A stretch of DNA of 64,000 bases from Thermocoleostomius sinensis A174 (GCF_026802175.1 NZ_CP113797.1:4007026-4071025); one strand, 5' to 3'. Numbered from the stretch's first letter, positions 25,834 through 36,290 are shown. The notes: a model not told the origin generated them from the sequence alone. Made by a program: numbers and translations.

Positions 25834-28212
25834 ATGCCTCGCTCTCAGTGGCAAATTCAACCCACGCTGTCCCTGCCCGACTGGTTTATGCAATCGGTGC
25901 AGCGGCATACGGGCGAGCTATCCGGACACTATTTGGCCCAATTGCTGTGGCAACGGGGCATTCGCGAACCGGCTGACTTAGCTGGATTTCTCAACCCAGC
26001 TTTTTATCATCCCACCAGCCCGTTTGAGTTTGGTGAGGAAATGCAACAGGCTGTGCAGCGCTTGCAACAGGCGCAACAGCAACAAGAGAGGATTGCTATT
26101 TGGGGAGACTTTGATGCCGATGGCATTACGGCAACGGCGGTTCTCTGGGAAGGATTGGGCGCTGTTTTCCCTCCAGACCGGTTGATTTACTACATTCCCA
26201 ATCGCTTCACCGAGTCGCACGGACTTTCGAAAGCAGGCATTGATCAATTGGCAGATTGGGGTACTTCTCTAATTGTCACCTGTGACACAGGCTGCACGGA
26301 TGCAGAGGAAATTGCTTACGCCCAAGCCAACGGCATAGATGTGATCATTACCGATCACCACACTCTGCCGATCGATCGCCCCCCTGTGGTTGCCATTCTC
26401 AATCCTCGCGCGCTGCCTCTTGAACATCCGCTGGCCAATTTATCGGGCGTAGCGGTAGCCTACAAGCTGGTGGAAGCGTTTTATCAATCCTTACCCCAGC
26501 CTCCCTTAAACCTGGACACGCTGCTAGACTTGGTGGCGATCGGGCTAGTGTCTGATTTGGCGCAACTGACGGGCGATTGCCGCTATTTAGCCCAGCGCGG
26601 CATTGAACAGCTTCAGCACCATGCCAACCAACCGCTTCATCAATCAACGCGACCAGGCATTACCAAATTACTAGAACTGTGCAAACGCAACGGCGATCGC
26701 CCTACCGATATTTCCTTTGGACTGGGACCACGCATCAATGCCATTAGTCGCATTCATGGCGAGGCTCAGTTTTGTGTTGAGTTGTTGACCAGTTGGGATC
26801 TCGATCGGTGTCAACAGTTGGCGGAAGAAACAGAACTGGCGAATACTCGGCGTAAGTCGCTGCAAAAAGATATGGTGCACCAAGTAAAAGCAAAGCTAGC
26901 GCAACTCGATTTGTCTACTTGTCCGGTGATTGTGCTAGCTGATTCTCAGTGGTCAGTAGGTCTGTTGGGATTGGTAGCGGGACAGATTGCGCAGGAGTAT
27001 GGACGTCCGACAATTCTGCTGAGTGTAGAAGCTTCTGATGACGAAGCATTGCCTGCACTAGCTCGTGGTTCGGCTCGTTCGGTGAATCAACTCAATCTCT
27101 ATGAACTAGTGCAACAGCAGGCGCACTTATTGCATCGCTGGGGAGGGCATCCCTTGGCGATGGGGTTGAGTTTGTCTGTAGAAAATATTCCGTTGTTTAG
27201 CGACGCCATCAATCGCCAATTGCGGCAAACGCTGAAAGCGAACCATGAAACAGACACCCTGCTGCAAGCCGATCTGACAGTGACGGTGGCCGAGTTAGGC
27301 AAGGCGTTATTTCGCGAACTCAAGCTGCTAGAACCCTGTGGTATTGGCAATCCTGTGCCGAAATTGCTGATTCAGAACTGCTGGTTTCAACAGGTGCGCA
27401 ACCGCAACATTCAAGATCATCGCGGACGCAAAGTTCGCTACATCAAAACAGAATTTGAACTGTGGGATGATTCTGCCACAGATGGCTTTCCAGGCGTTTG
27501 GTGGGAACATTACCGCGACGAAATTCCCACTGGCTTGTGTGATGCGATCGTGGAACTGGATTTCAACACCTACAAAAAATGCTATGAAGTACGGCTGCTG
27601 GCGGTGCGATCGACCCAGCAACCCAGTCAACTGACCGTTGCTACGGCTGTTGATTGGATTTTAGATTGGCGAGGCAAAGCAGAAATAGAAAATTTGATCG
27701 CGCCCCTGTCCTCTCCTTTGCCGCTCAATCATTCCCCAAAAATCTTGAAAATTACTCAGTGTCCAACCAGTTGGAGGGATATGCAGCAGTGGTTTCAGCA
27801 AGTGCAACCAGGGCAAAAATTAGCGCTAGCCTACGCTCCACCCCTAACTCACCCCCCAATCGATCTCTGGCAACAGTTGGTAGGAATTGCCAAATATCTC
27901 ACCCGAACGGGAACCTTGGCAACGCGATCGCAACTGCAAGACAAGCTGGCATTGAGCGATCGGGCATTGACGATGGGGCTAGAAGCGTTACAGGAGCTTG
28001 GGTTTACTGTCAGCGTTGTAGATGAAACGGTGCAAATTGGCTGGTTCAAAGCGGTTGAGGAAACAATGACCAACTCTGCTCTCGGCCAATTTTTTGTGGT
28101 GCTAGAAGAAGAACAATTTCGTCAGCGTTATTTTTACGAAGTGCCCCTTGCTACTATTCAATCCGTTGCCCGTCAGTTTCTTCAATCTCGCAGTAGAGCG
28201 ATCGAAGATTGA
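25834..28212 (+). CDS. recJ: Single-stranded-DNA-specific exonuclease RecJ
   Basis: A 792-residue nuclease that degrades single-stranded DNA 5'-to-3' in recombination and mismatch repair. The DHH phosphoesterase motifs are visible: WGDFDADGITATA, VTCDTGCTD, the eponymous ITDHHTLP and the VAIGLVSDLAQLTG block; the DHHA1 part holds HRWGGHPLAMGLS. The protein is longer than the E. coli enzyme because of a C-terminal extension of about 200 residues, common in cyanobacterial RecJ, including a winged-helix-like stretch near the end (RSQLQDKLALSDRALTMGL). ATG 25834 lies about 12 nt after AAAGGG and is preferred to the GTG at 25822. Confidence 0.94.
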   Translation: MPRSQWQIQPTLSLPDWFMQSVQRHTGELSGHYLAQLLWQRGIREPADLAGFLNPAFYHPTSPFEFGEEMQQAVQRLQQAQQQQERIAIWGDFDADGITATAVLWEGLGAVFPPDRLIYYIPNRFTESHGLSKAGIDQLADWGTSLIVTCDTGCTDAEEIAYAQANGIDVIITDHHTLPIDRPPVVAILNPRALPLEHPLANLSGVAVAYKLVEAFYQSLPQPPLNLDTLLDLVAIGLVSDLAQLTGDCRYLAQRGIEQLQHHANQPLHQSTRPGITKLLELCKRNGDRPTDISFGLGPRINAISRIHGEAQFCVELLTSWDLDRCQQLAEETELANTRRKSLQKDMVHQVKAKLAQLDLSTCPVIVLADSQWSVGLLGLVAGQIAQEYGRPTILLSVEASDDEALPALARGSARSVNQLNLYELVQQQAHLLHRWGGHPLAMGLSLSVENIPLFSDAINRQLRQTLKANHETDTLLQADLTVTVAELGKALFRELKLLEPCGIGNPVPKLLIQNCWFQQVRNRNIQDHRGRKVRYIKTEFELWDDSATDGFPGVWWEHYRDEIPTGLCDAIVELDFNTYKKCYEVRLLAVRSTQQPSQLTVATAVDWILDWRGKAEIENLIAPLSSPLPLNHSPKILKITQCPTSWRDMQQWFQQVQPGQKLALAYAPPLTHPPIDLWQQLVGIAKYLTRTGTLATRSQLQDKLALSDRALTMGLEALQELGFTVSVVDETVQIGWFKAVEETMTNSALGQFFVVLEEEQFRQRYFYEVPLATIQSVARQFLQSRSRAIED

Positions 28213-28294
28213 AAATCCTAGAATGGGCTTAGTCGTTCATAAAGATAGAGGCTATCGTATGGGGTTCAATGATGATTAAAGACTGATCTATTTA

Positions 28295-28909
28295 TTGGAG
28301 GGAATCGCTTTCTTCACACTGCATGAATTTGATTTAGACGAGATTGTTCGATCGCTAACCACCATCGGCATCATCTCGATTCCTTTGTTACAAGAACAAA
28401 CTCGACAACAGTTGCAACGCGAAGCGGAGCAATTCAACTACGCTCCTGAAATTAAAACAATTGGCGCAACTGATCAGATTGTGAAAACTGAATATGATTC
28501 CTGTGATACCTTTGCTGAGAATTCGTTGTACACAGAATTGACACAGCAGTTTCAAACTTTACTAAATGATGCCATTGCCCAAACGGGATTATCGCTGTTT
28601 GAGACACCACTGCAATTTAACTCTATGGTGCTGCAACGTTATCGACCAGAACAATTGGGGATCACGCCTCATCGCGATAGCCTTAGAGCTATCAACCTGA
28701 TCTGTGTTTTCAACATCAGTGGACATGCTTCTTTCTACCGCTGTGACGATCGATCAGGGGCTGGAGCCATTGCCATCGATACGACCCCAGGACATGTGAT
28801 TTTGATGCGAGCACCGGGATTCTTAGGATTAAGCGATCGACCGTTTCATTACGTTACTGAGATTCGCTCTACCCGCTATAGCTTGGGATTACGACAGCGG
28901 ATTCGATAG
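28295..28909 (+). CDS. Putative 2-oxoglutarate/Fe(II)-dependent dioxygenase-like protein
   Basis: A 204-residue protein with the signs of the double-stranded beta-helix oxygenase fold. HRD in GITPHRDSLRAIN (about 128-130) gives the His and Asp iron ligands, His188 or so in DRPFHYVTEIR the distal histidine, and the Arg in TRYSLGLRQRI the 2-oxoglutarate carboxylate ligand. The spacing suits the family. The substrate is unknown. The only usual start codon in the open frame is TTG 28295, with no clear ribosome binding site before it; the true start may differ. It is convergent with the MarC gene 6 nt away. Confidence 0.6.
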   Translation: MEGIAFFTLHEFDLDEIVRSLTTIGIISIPLLQEQTRQQLQREAEQFNYAPEIKTIGATDQIVKTEYDSCDTFAENSLYTELTQQFQTLLNDAIAQTGLSLFETPLQFNSMVLQRYRPEQLGITPHRDSLRAINLICVFNISGHASFYRCDDRSGAGAIAIDTTPGHVILMRAPGFLGLSDRPFHYVTEIRSTRYSLGLRQRIR

Positions 28910-28915
28910 AAACCC

Positions 28916-29515
28916 TCAGGTGAAGAACAAGGTGCGAATGCCCTCACTGCCAAGCTCGATCGCTAGAGCCGCCAGCAAAAATCCCAAAATTTTGGTGGCA
29001 ATGATGGCACCTTCTGCTCCAATCCAATGGGAAACCCGGTTCGCTTGCCGAAAAATTAACCAGCTTACCAGCATGGCGGCCACAATCCCAAAAATCACGC
29101 TAGCGTGGGCATTGGGTTCTTGGGACATCAACAGCATAACGGTTGTTAGCGTACCAGGACCAGCCAATAGTGGTAGAGCCAAGGGCGTAATCGCCACATC
29201 GCGATCTTGTTCGACAATCGGCTCTTCGATTTTGCCGTTCAGCATATCAAGCGCAATCAGCAGTAACAGCAATCCTCCGGCTACTTGCAGCGAAGCAATA
29301 CTAATATGCAAGTAATTCAGGATAGGCTGCCCGATAAAGGCAAAGATTAATAAAACGGCCGTTGCCACAAGGGTCGCTCGATCGACGACTTGATTGCGCT
29401 GCTCTGCATCCATCCCCTTCGTCAGAATTAGCAAGATTGGTGCATTGCCGATCGCATCGGCTAAAACAAACACCGCCACAAAGGTCCGAATCACGATCGA
29501 CACATCCATTTCCAT
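28916..29515 (-). CDS. MarC family integral membrane protein
   Basis: A 199-residue membrane protein with six predicted helices. It shows the MarC/NAAT signature: FVLADAIGNAPILLILTKGM at about 17-36, ALPLLAGPGTLTTVMLLM near 113-130, and a C-terminal GAIIATKILGFLLAALAIELG block. Despite the historical name, these proteins have no proven role in multiple antibiotic resistance and their transport substrate is unknown; some homologues have been linked to amino acid transport. The ATG start follows GGGGGATGG. It stands alone on this strand. Confidence 0.9.
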   Translation of the reverse strand: MEMDVSIVIRTFVAVFVLADAIGNAPILLILTKGMDAEQRNQVVDRATLVATAVLLIFAFIGQPILNYLHISIASLQVAGGLLLLLIALDMLNGKIEEPIVEQDRDVAITPLALPLLAGPGTLTTVMLLMSQEPNAHASVIFGIVAAMLVSWLIFRQANRVSHWIGAEGAIIATKILGFLLAALAIELGSEGIRTLFFT

Positions 29516-29596
29516 CCCCCTTTGCCACTTAACACATTACGTTTGGTTCTGAACCTGATTGAGTGTTTCAATCTAGGTTTTAATTCGCTGCTTTTA

Positions 29597-29690
29597 ATAC
29601 CAATTCTCTATCAGGTTGCACCGGATGCCGACCCCTCCAACCATCCCGTTGCAAGGGGAGGAGCCGCCAGCGGTGGGATGAATGCGATAC
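29597..29690 (+). repeat. Dispersed palindromic repeat, copy B
   Basis: Starts ATACCAATTCTCTATCAGG, TTGCACC, then CCCCTCCAACCATCCC, a short loop, AAGGGGAGGAG and CAGCGGTGGGATGA. The 5' half matches copy C (19799-19870, inverted) and the 3' half matches copy A (8484-8570). It fills much of the 283-nt gap between marC and the ABC permease, in which no gene is visible. Confidence 0.65.
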
Positions 29691-29798
29691 CGCATGACAA
29701 AGAGTTGATACAACCTAAAGTCTGATGTCGTCAAGATAAAGCTAAAGCACATTCGATAAACGATAAAATGCTGCTTTAGCCTCTGTATTTGTGCCATC

Positions 29799-30674
29799 AT
29801 GTCCCTTGTAAGAACCCGCCCGCTGCGGCAATTTGTTGGATTATCCAGTCTATCGCGTCAAATGATGGCGATCGGCGTGCTAATCACCCTCGTATTTGTC
29901 TTGGCAGCTGTATTTGCACCACTATTGCAATCTTGGGGCGTCATTCAAGATCCGCTCGAAGCGTTGGCGAATCCCATTCATCAACCCCCATCGGTAGAGC
30001 ACTGGTTTGGTACAAGTCGGCAGGGCTATGATGTGTTCTCGCGCACGTTGTTTGGCAGTCGCGTCGCGCTACAGGTGGTGATTTTGGCTACACTGCTGGG
30101 ATTGGTGACAGGTGTTCCTCTGGGCATGGTCAGCGGCTACATTGGCGGACGGCTCGATCGCACCGTGCTGTTTTTCATGGACATCATTTCGACGTTGCCA
30201 ACGTTGTTACTGTCTGTCACCCTAGCGTTTGTGGTGGGTCGGGGGGTGTGGAATGCGGCGATCGCCCTCAGCATTGCCTACATTCCGCAATATTATCGAG
30301 TGGTCCGCAATCATACCGTCAGTGTCAAAACTGAGCTATTCATTGAGGCGGCCCAAGCAATGGGGGCCTCGACGTGGCGGGTTCTGAGGCGCTATCTTTT
30401 CTTTAATGTGATTCAAAGTGTTCCGGTGTTGTTTACCCTCAATGCAGCAGAAGCGGTGCTGGTTTTGGGTGGACTGGGCTTTTTAGGGTTAGGACTGCCT
30501 GAAGGTACACCAGAATGGGGCCGCGATCTGCAATATGCCTTGGATGCTTTGCCAACAGGCATTTGGTGGACAGCCCTGTTTCCAGGGCTAGCTTTAACGC
30601 TGCTGGTAGTAGGTCTGTCGCTGATTGGCGAAGGCTTAAATGAGTTAATTAATCCTTTGGCTCGGCAAGAATGA
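29799..30674 (+). CDS. ABC transporter permease, OppC/DppC type
   Basis: A 291-residue inner-membrane permease of the peptide/nickel transporter group. Its N-terminal OppC_N region precedes the core with VEHWFGTSRQGYDVFSRTLFG (about 67-87), the typical extracytoplasmic loop, and the EAA coupling motif is EAAQAMGASTWRVLRRYLF near 185-203. Six helices are predicted. It should form a heterodimer with an OppB-type permease and work with one or two ATPases and a binding protein, but none is encoded nearby. This split organisation is common in cyanobacteria. The substrate cannot be read. Confidence 0.9.
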   Translation: MSLVRTRPLRQFVGLSSLSRQMMAIGVLITLVFVLAAVFAPLLQSWGVIQDPLEALANPIHQPPSVEHWFGTSRQGYDVFSRTLFGSRVALQVVILATLLGLVTGVPLGMVSGYIGGRLDRTVLFFMDIISTLPTLLLSVTLAFVVGRGVWNAAIALSIAYIPQYYRVVRNHTVSVKTELFIEAAQAMGASTWRVLRRYLFFNVIQSVPVLFTLNAAEAVLVLGGLGFLGLGLPEGTPEWGRDLQYALDALPTGIWWTALFPGLALTLLVVGLSLIGEGLNELINPLARQE

Positions 30675-30834
30675 GTGGTTAAGATTTGTAACTTCACAAA
30701 AAGTAGTATTGACTTTCAGTGGAATTCTCTGCGATCTCCTGCCCACATCGGCAACGTACAGATTACACTGGATCAAGCCCTTAATTCAGACATTAGGTCG
30801 CACCTTATCATCTTGGCAATTCTCTTTTTGCTCC

Positions 30835-31233
30835 ATGATTCCATCTACACAAAAACTATCGGCTGAGGAGCTAGTTGCCCTCGATCATAAACTCTCTAAC
30901 CGCTACATCGAACTTGATCCGGCTGGTTACTTTATCATTTATGTCGATCGTGAAGCCGGACTCATTTGCGCGAAACATTACACGAATACAATCAACGATA
31001 AGGGGCTGGCTTGTGATCCTGAAACCGGTGAACCCTTGCCTTGCAACAGTAAAGTAGAGCGGGTTCCAACTCGAATTTATGCAGGTAGAACCGCGAAAGA
31101 ATTGTGCATTCAGATATTTGAAGAGACCCAACCCTGCCCCCTAACATACCTAGACCATGCGGCTTATTTGGGGCGGGAATTTGTGCGGGCGGAAATGGCG
31201 CTGCTGACAGGACAAGACTATATCCAGGATTGA
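30835..31233 (+). CDS. DUF4346 domain protein
   Basis: A 132-residue soluble protein of a family found widely in cyanobacteria. Recognisable parts are RYIELDPAGYFIIYVDREAG near 22-41, LICAKHYTNTINDKGLACDP near 42-61 and the C-terminal LDHAAYLGREFVRAEMALLTG. DUF4346 also occurs at the end of dihydropteroate-synthase-related proteins, but the function of the free-standing form is unknown. The frame is open from 30709; ATG 30835 (MIPSTQKLS) is chosen because the preceding 42 residues are unlike the family. Confidence 0.75.
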   Translation: MIPSTQKLSAEELVALDHKLSNRYIELDPAGYFIIYVDREAGLICAKHYTNTINDKGLACDPETGEPLPCNSKVERVPTRIYAGRTAKELCIQIFEETQPCPLTYLDHAAYLGREFVRAEMALLTGQDYIQD

Positions 31234-31411
31234 AATCGGCTTTTTGGAGTCTAGGGAATGGGTGGTTGGAAATGGGTTAGTTGAGTCAATAAGGATTGTT
31301 TGAATAGGCTTGGACTCATGGCACGAGTAGTCGAGCACAGCCAAGTTCCAGCATATCAGTTCGGTTCCAATCAGTCTTCTTCTGCATTGAGGACAAATCT
31401 CACCAGGGAGG

Positions 31412-31960
31412 ATGAGTTCGTCTGCTGTTGGGCTGAGTAGAATAGAAGGGATAGCTATTCCTCATTTACAATCCGTTGCCATGATGAACGAGTTGTACCG
31501 CTCAGAAGACGCCCAGCAAATTTTGCAAATTGCAATGGCTCGTCAAACAGACGAAGGCGAACTCACTCGCACTCAGCTTTATGAGATTGCGGCAGAGTTG
31601 AATATTTCGATCGCCGATATGGAAGCAGCAGAACAACAGTGGTTAGCACGGCAAGGTGAGGAAGCAGAACGGACTGCGTTCATTCGATTTCGGCAAAGCA
31701 AGTTTCAGCGACGACTGGCGAAATATGCGATCGTCAATGTGTTTCTGATTTCCCTGAATTTACTGACTGCTCCAGGAATGTTGTGGTCGCTGTATGTGGC
31801 GCTCTTCTGGGGAATTGGCGTCGCGCTAGATGCTTGGAAGACCTACTGGGTGGGCGATATAGAATTTGAGGAAGCCTTTGAAAACTGGCGACAGCGGCAA
31901 CAACTGAAGCGATCGGTTTCGACAGTGCTCAATCGCTTCAATCGCTGGATTGCGAGTTGA
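31412..31960 (+). CDS. 2TM domain-containing protein
   Basis: A 182-residue protein with an N-terminal cytoplasmic helical part and a C-terminal 2TM domain. Residues 25-85 contain YRSEDAQQILQIAMARQ and a helix-turn-helix-like LTRTQLYEIAAELNISIADM. Residues 98-150 contain the two transmembrane helices (IVNVFLISLNLLTAPG; WSLYVALFWGIGVALDAW). Its role is unknown. GGGAG directly touches the ATG at 31412, too close for an ideal ribosome binding site, so the start could be a later ATG such as that of MMNELYRSED. The stop codon overlaps the next gene by 4 nt, so the two are cotranscribed. Confidence 0.7.
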   Translation: MSSSAVGLSRIEGIAIPHLQSVAMMNELYRSEDAQQILQIAMARQTDEGELTRTQLYEIAAELNISIADMEAAEQQWLARQGEEAERTAFIRFRQSKFQRRLAKYAIVNVFLISLNLLTAPGMLWSLYVALFWGIGVALDAWKTYWVGDIEFEEAFENWRQRQQLKRSVSTVLNRFNRWIAS

Positions 31961-32280
31961 TGACGGCTCCAATGTCTTCCCCAAAGCGGCGATGCGTTTT
32001 AGTTTGTCAACACCGATCGTGTGCTCGTAACGGAGCCGCCGACGTTCTAGCCACTTTTCAGCAAGCTGCACCATGCGAAGTGTTTGTCAGTGGTAGTGAT
32101 TGCTTGGGACAATGTGCATCTGGTCCAACGGTGCAGGTGATGCCCGACGGTACATGGTATTGTCGAATTAAGCCCAGCGATGTAGCGGCGATCGTTGAGC
32201 AACATTTGCAGAACAATCAACCGATCGCGAATCTTCTGCATCCGCGGTTCCATCCGCGTTACGATAGTCCGCTTGTATAG
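31957..32280 (+). CDS. Thioredoxin-like [2Fe-2S] ferredoxin domain protein
   Basis: A 107-residue protein with the thioredoxin-like ferredoxin fold seen in NuoE and in free-standing (2Fe-2S) ferredoxins. Candidate cluster ligands are Cys17 and Cys22 (VLVCQHRSCARNGA) and Cys49 and Cys53 (GSDCLGQCASGPTV). The VMPDGTWY stretch after the second pair is typical. It probably shuttles electrons in the cytoplasm; the partner is unknown. It overlaps the 2TM gene by ATGA, suggesting translational coupling. Confidence 0.85.
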   Translation: MMTAPMSSPKRRCVLVCQHRSCARNGAADVLATFQQAAPCEVFVSGSDCLGQCASGPTVQVMPDGTWYCRIKPSDVAAIVEQHLQNNQPIANLLHPRFHPRYDSPLV

Positions 32281-32376
32281 TGCTCAATTGGCAGAGCTTT
32301 CTATGAAACCCTGTATACGGGTGAAGCCGAACTCAAAAAGCAGTGTAGTTAGATTGAGATAGACGATTGATGACCT

Positions 32377-33294
32377 ATGGATTTGCCGATCGTCTATCAT
32401 CCCAACTATGTGGTACCGCTACCTGACAACCATCGCTTCCCGATGCCCAAATTTCGGCAGTTATACGAAATGCTGATAGCTGACCAAGTGGTGCATCCCT
32501 GCCAGTTTCATGTTCCAGAATTACCGTCAAATGAGACGATTGCATGTGTGCACACTCCTGAATATGTACAGGCTTATTGTGACGGAACGTTAGATGCCAA
32601 AGCCCAGCGACGCATTGGACTACCATGGAGTCCGGCGTTGGTGAAGCGCACTTGTATAGCTGTGGGCGGAACGATCCTCACGGCTCGATTGGCGTTAGAG
32701 TGCGGCTTAGCCTGTAACACGGCGGGTGGAACCCACCATGCCTTTCCCAGTTACGGCTCGGGGTTTTGTATTTTCAATGATTTGGCGATCGCCGCTCGCG
32801 TATTGTTGTCTGAAGGTGTAGTTGAAAGAATCTTAGTTATAGATTTAGACGTTCATCAAGGTGATGGTACAGCTTTTATTTTTCAAGCTGATGCACGTGT
32901 CTTTACATTTTCAATGCATTGTGCTGTTAATTTTCCAGGAACGAAACAACAGAGCGATCTAGATGTTCCCCTAATAGCGGGAATGGGTGATGATGCTTAT
33001 TTGCAACTATTAGGTAACTATTTGCCCGATTTATTGTCGCATGTCAATCCTGATTTGGTTCTCTATGATGCTGGAGTAGATGTGCATATTAGCGATCGGC
33101 TTGGTAAGTTGGCGTTGAGCGATCGGGGAATTTTTTGTCGAGAAATGCAGGTATTAAGTACCTGCGTATCACAAGGCTATCCAGTGGCATGCGTAATTGG
33201 CGGTGGCTATGGAGACGATATGCAAGCCTTAGTGTATCGACATTCACTAGTGCATCGCGCCGCCAGTGATGTGTATCGACAGTACCGACTTTAG
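32377..33294 (+). CDS. Histone-deacetylase-family hydrolase (AcuC/HDAC-like)
   Basis: A 305-residue zinc hydrolase of the arginase/deacetylase fold. The active-site His pair is at 120-121 (AGGTHHAFP), zinc ligands are Asp158 and His160 (VIDLDVHQGDGT) with the third Asp in LVLYDAGVDVH, and the glycine-rich end GGGYGDD closes the pocket. Bacterial members deacetylate acetylated lysine, polyamines or small molecules such as acetoin-related compounds; the substrate here is not known. The length is typical for the single-domain bacterial class. It starts about 96 nt after the ferredoxin gene. Confidence 0.9.
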   Translation: MDLPIVYHPNYVVPLPDNHRFPMPKFRQLYEMLIADQVVHPCQFHVPELPSNETIACVHTPEYVQAYCDGTLDAKAQRRIGLPWSPALVKRTCIAVGGTILTARLALECGLACNTAGGTHHAFPSYGSGFCIFNDLAIAARVLLSEGVVERILVIDLDVHQGDGTAFIFQADARVFTFSMHCAVNFPGTKQQSDLDVPLIAGMGDDAYLQLLGNYLPDLLSHVNPDLVLYDAGVDVHISDRLGKLALSDRGIFCREMQVLSTCVSQGYPVACVIGGGYGDDMQALVYRHSLVHRAASDVYRQYRL

Positions 33295-33359
33295 AAAAGA
33301 AAGGAGGAAAGGATAAGGCATGAAGAATGAACTCAGCGCTTTCACGTTGTCTTAAAAAA

Positions 33360-33390
33360 TTCCCAGGTTCCGTCGGCAGAACGCTGGGAA
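33360..33390 (-). terminator. Rho-independent terminator of fcl
   Basis: On the minus strand, TTCCCAG pairs with CTGGGAA and an inner GTTC/GAAC pair extends the stem with one bulge. Six T residues follow (33354-33359). It lies 24 nt after the fcl stop codon and is one of the clearest terminators in the window. Confidence 0.8.
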
Positions 33391-33414
33391 AATAACAAAC
33401 TTCTCGTTAAGAAT

Positions 33415-34506
<1,092 letters not shown>

Positions 34507-34513
34507 CTATTCT

Positions 34514-34549
34514 CTACTCCCTACTCCCTACTCTCCATTCCCTATTCCT
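34514..34549. repeat. Heptamer (STRR-like) repeats between gmd and fcl
   Basis: About five tandem or near-tandem copies of the heptamer CTACTCC / CCCTACT type occur in a row with small variants (CTACTCCCTACTCCCTACTC and onward). Short tandemly repeated heptamers of this composition are known from filamentous cyanobacteria. A G-rich degenerate variant lies just beside it at about 34430-34482. The function is unknown. Confidence 0.75.
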
Positions 34550-34593
34550 TCCAACCGCATCCCTCTACTACGATCGCCGATCGCCCTCGGTAA

Positions 34594-35679
34594 CTAGAGC
34601 GAGATGCTGCCAACGCCTTGGCGAATGGTGGCATGTTCCAAGCTAGCGTTAGCCACGATGGAGCCGTTGCTGAGGGGAATTAGCCCTAGTGCTTTGAGGT
34701 CAGCTTCTACCATCAGTTGAACTAGTTGCTCGAAGGTAACGGATGGTTCCCAGCCTAATTTCTGCTTAGCTTTGGCGGGATCACCAATCAGCAAATCAAC
34801 TTCTGCTGGCCGCAGGTAGCGCTCGTCAAATTCAACATAGTTCTGCCAATCTAAATTCACATAGCTAAACGCCAGATCGAGAAATTCTCGAATGGAATGG
34901 GTTTCCCCGGTTGCTACAACATAATCATCGGGTTCGCTGTGCTGAAGCATCATCCACATGGCGCGAACATAGTCTTTGGCATAGCCCCAATCGCGCTTGG
35001 AGTCTAAGTTACCCATGTACAGTTTCTTTTGCTGTCCGGCCACAATGCGAGCGATCGCTCGGGTGATTTTACGAGTCACGAAGGTTTCGCCACGGCGGGG
35101 CGATTCATGATTGAACAGAATGCCATTGCAGGCAAACATTCCATAGGACTCGCGATAGTTCACCGTTTGCCAATGAGCATACACTTTGGCGCACGCATAG
35201 GGACTGCGGGGGTAGAAGGGTGTGCTTTCTCGCTGCGGAACTTCTTGCACTAGCCCGAACATCTCTGACGAACCAGCTTGATAGAACCGCACTTGCGCCC
35301 CTGTCCGTCGCTGATAATCCCGGATAGCTTCTAGTAACCGCAGAGTGCCCATGCCAACAGCATCGACTGTGTATTCTGGTGCATCAAAGCTAACTCGGAC
35401 GTGGGATTGAGCACCCAGGTTATAGATTTCTGTGGGCTGAACTTCTTCTAGAATGCGGCGTAGCGTTGTGCCATCTGTGAGATCACCGTAATGCAAGAAC
35501 AGCCGGGCATCTTCTTTGTGCGGATCTTCATAAATGTGATCAATGCGATCGGTATTAAAGGTTGAAGTTCGGCGAATAATTCCATGAACTTCATAGCCTT
35601 TTTCCAGCAAAAATTCACTTAGGTAAGAACCATCTTGACCTGTAATTCCTGTGATCAGTGCACATTGCCGTTGTGTCAT
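34594..35679 (-). CDS. gmd: GDP-mannose 4,6-dehydratase
   Basis: A 361-residue extended SDR that converts GDP-D-mannose to GDP-4-keto-6-deoxy-mannose, the step before fcl. The NADP motif [18 protein letters not shown] is at about 6-23. [27 protein letters not shown] and the catalytic [15 protein letters not shown] (Y-x-x-x-K) follow, and [16 protein letters not shown] is the classic Gmd block. ATG 35679 follows AAGGGA at about 8-nt spacing and is preferred to the ATG eight codons upstream. The C-terminal tail after about 335 is variable. Confidence 0.96.
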   Translation of the reverse strand: MTQRQCALITGITGQDGSYLSEFLLEKGYEVHGIIRRTSTFNTDRIDHIYEDPHKEDARLFLHYGDLTDGTTLRRILEEVQPTEIYNLGAQSHVRVSFDAPEYTVDAVGMGTLRLLEAIRDYQRRTGAQVRFYQAGSSEMFGLVQEVPQRESTPFYPRSPYACAKVYAHWQTVNYRESYGMFACNGILFNHESPRRGETFVTRKITRAIARIVAGQQKKLYMGNLDSKRDWGYAKDYVRAMWMMLQHSEPDDYVVATGETHSIREFLDLAFSYVNLDWQNYVEFDERYLRPAEVDLLIGDPAKAKQKLGWEPSVTFEQLVQLMVEADLKALGLIPLSNGSIVANASLEHATIRQGVGSISL

Positions 35680-36290
35680 GTTCGGTGTCCCTTGTAAATT
35701 CATGAGTAGAAATGGCAGAAACCTCTTAATTTTGAAGAACTTCTGCCGGAAATAGGCTTTCTAGTTTGACATTTAGACTAATACCGCATGGCGCGTTAAC
35801 TACTAGAATTCCCAGAAAATCCACCTCTGCAACCACTGTTATAGTGGTCAGGATGTAGAAAATTTCCTCGTTGTTGCTCAGCCGATCGCCCCCATCTTCA
35901 GTAGATTTACTAAGATCACAACGATCAATCCGAAAGTTTCTTTATAAACTTAGCTCAGGCTCCGACAAGAAACTTTAAAAAAATTAAAAGTTATGGTGAA
36001 GTTAGCCGCACTACTCAATTTTAGTGGTGCTGTTGCTGCTAGCGGAGTTGGGGCAAGGCAAAAGGCGTCGGATGCTGAACGTTTCGATGCTGACCATGAG
36101 TTCCAAATGCTGGCTAACTGACACAACTCATTGCTCCCTCATCCCTCAACTTCTTCGTCCTCCTGGTCTAGAAACGGAATATAGGGAAGGGCGGATTATT
36201 CTCAGTTAATCAAGTTGCAAACGAGTTCTCTGTTCGATCGCCTACTATCAAAGAAGGATGGCAAGGTTAAAGATGGGCTAATTATCAGTC
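35680..36290. other. Non-coding region between gmd and obgE
   Basis: This is the divergent promoter region of gmd and obgE, 611 nt long. No convincing gene was seen. Short open frames are present, among them one of 42 codons from ATG 35993, but none has a ribosome binding site or recognisable sequence. Confidence 0.45.

Noticed and set aside
32282-32297. tRNA D-arm-like sequence GCTCAATTGGCAGAGC
   Set aside because: It is striking, but no acceptor stem or T-arm with GTTCGA follows and the downstream sequence does not fold as a cloverleaf. It is probably chance or a tiny relic.
35993-36121. 42-codon frame starting MVKLAALLNFSGAVAA, reminiscent of a short membrane peptide
   Set aside because: No ribosome binding site precedes it, the hydrophobic stretch is weak, and it matches no known small photosynthetic subunit. 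Kept only as a note.
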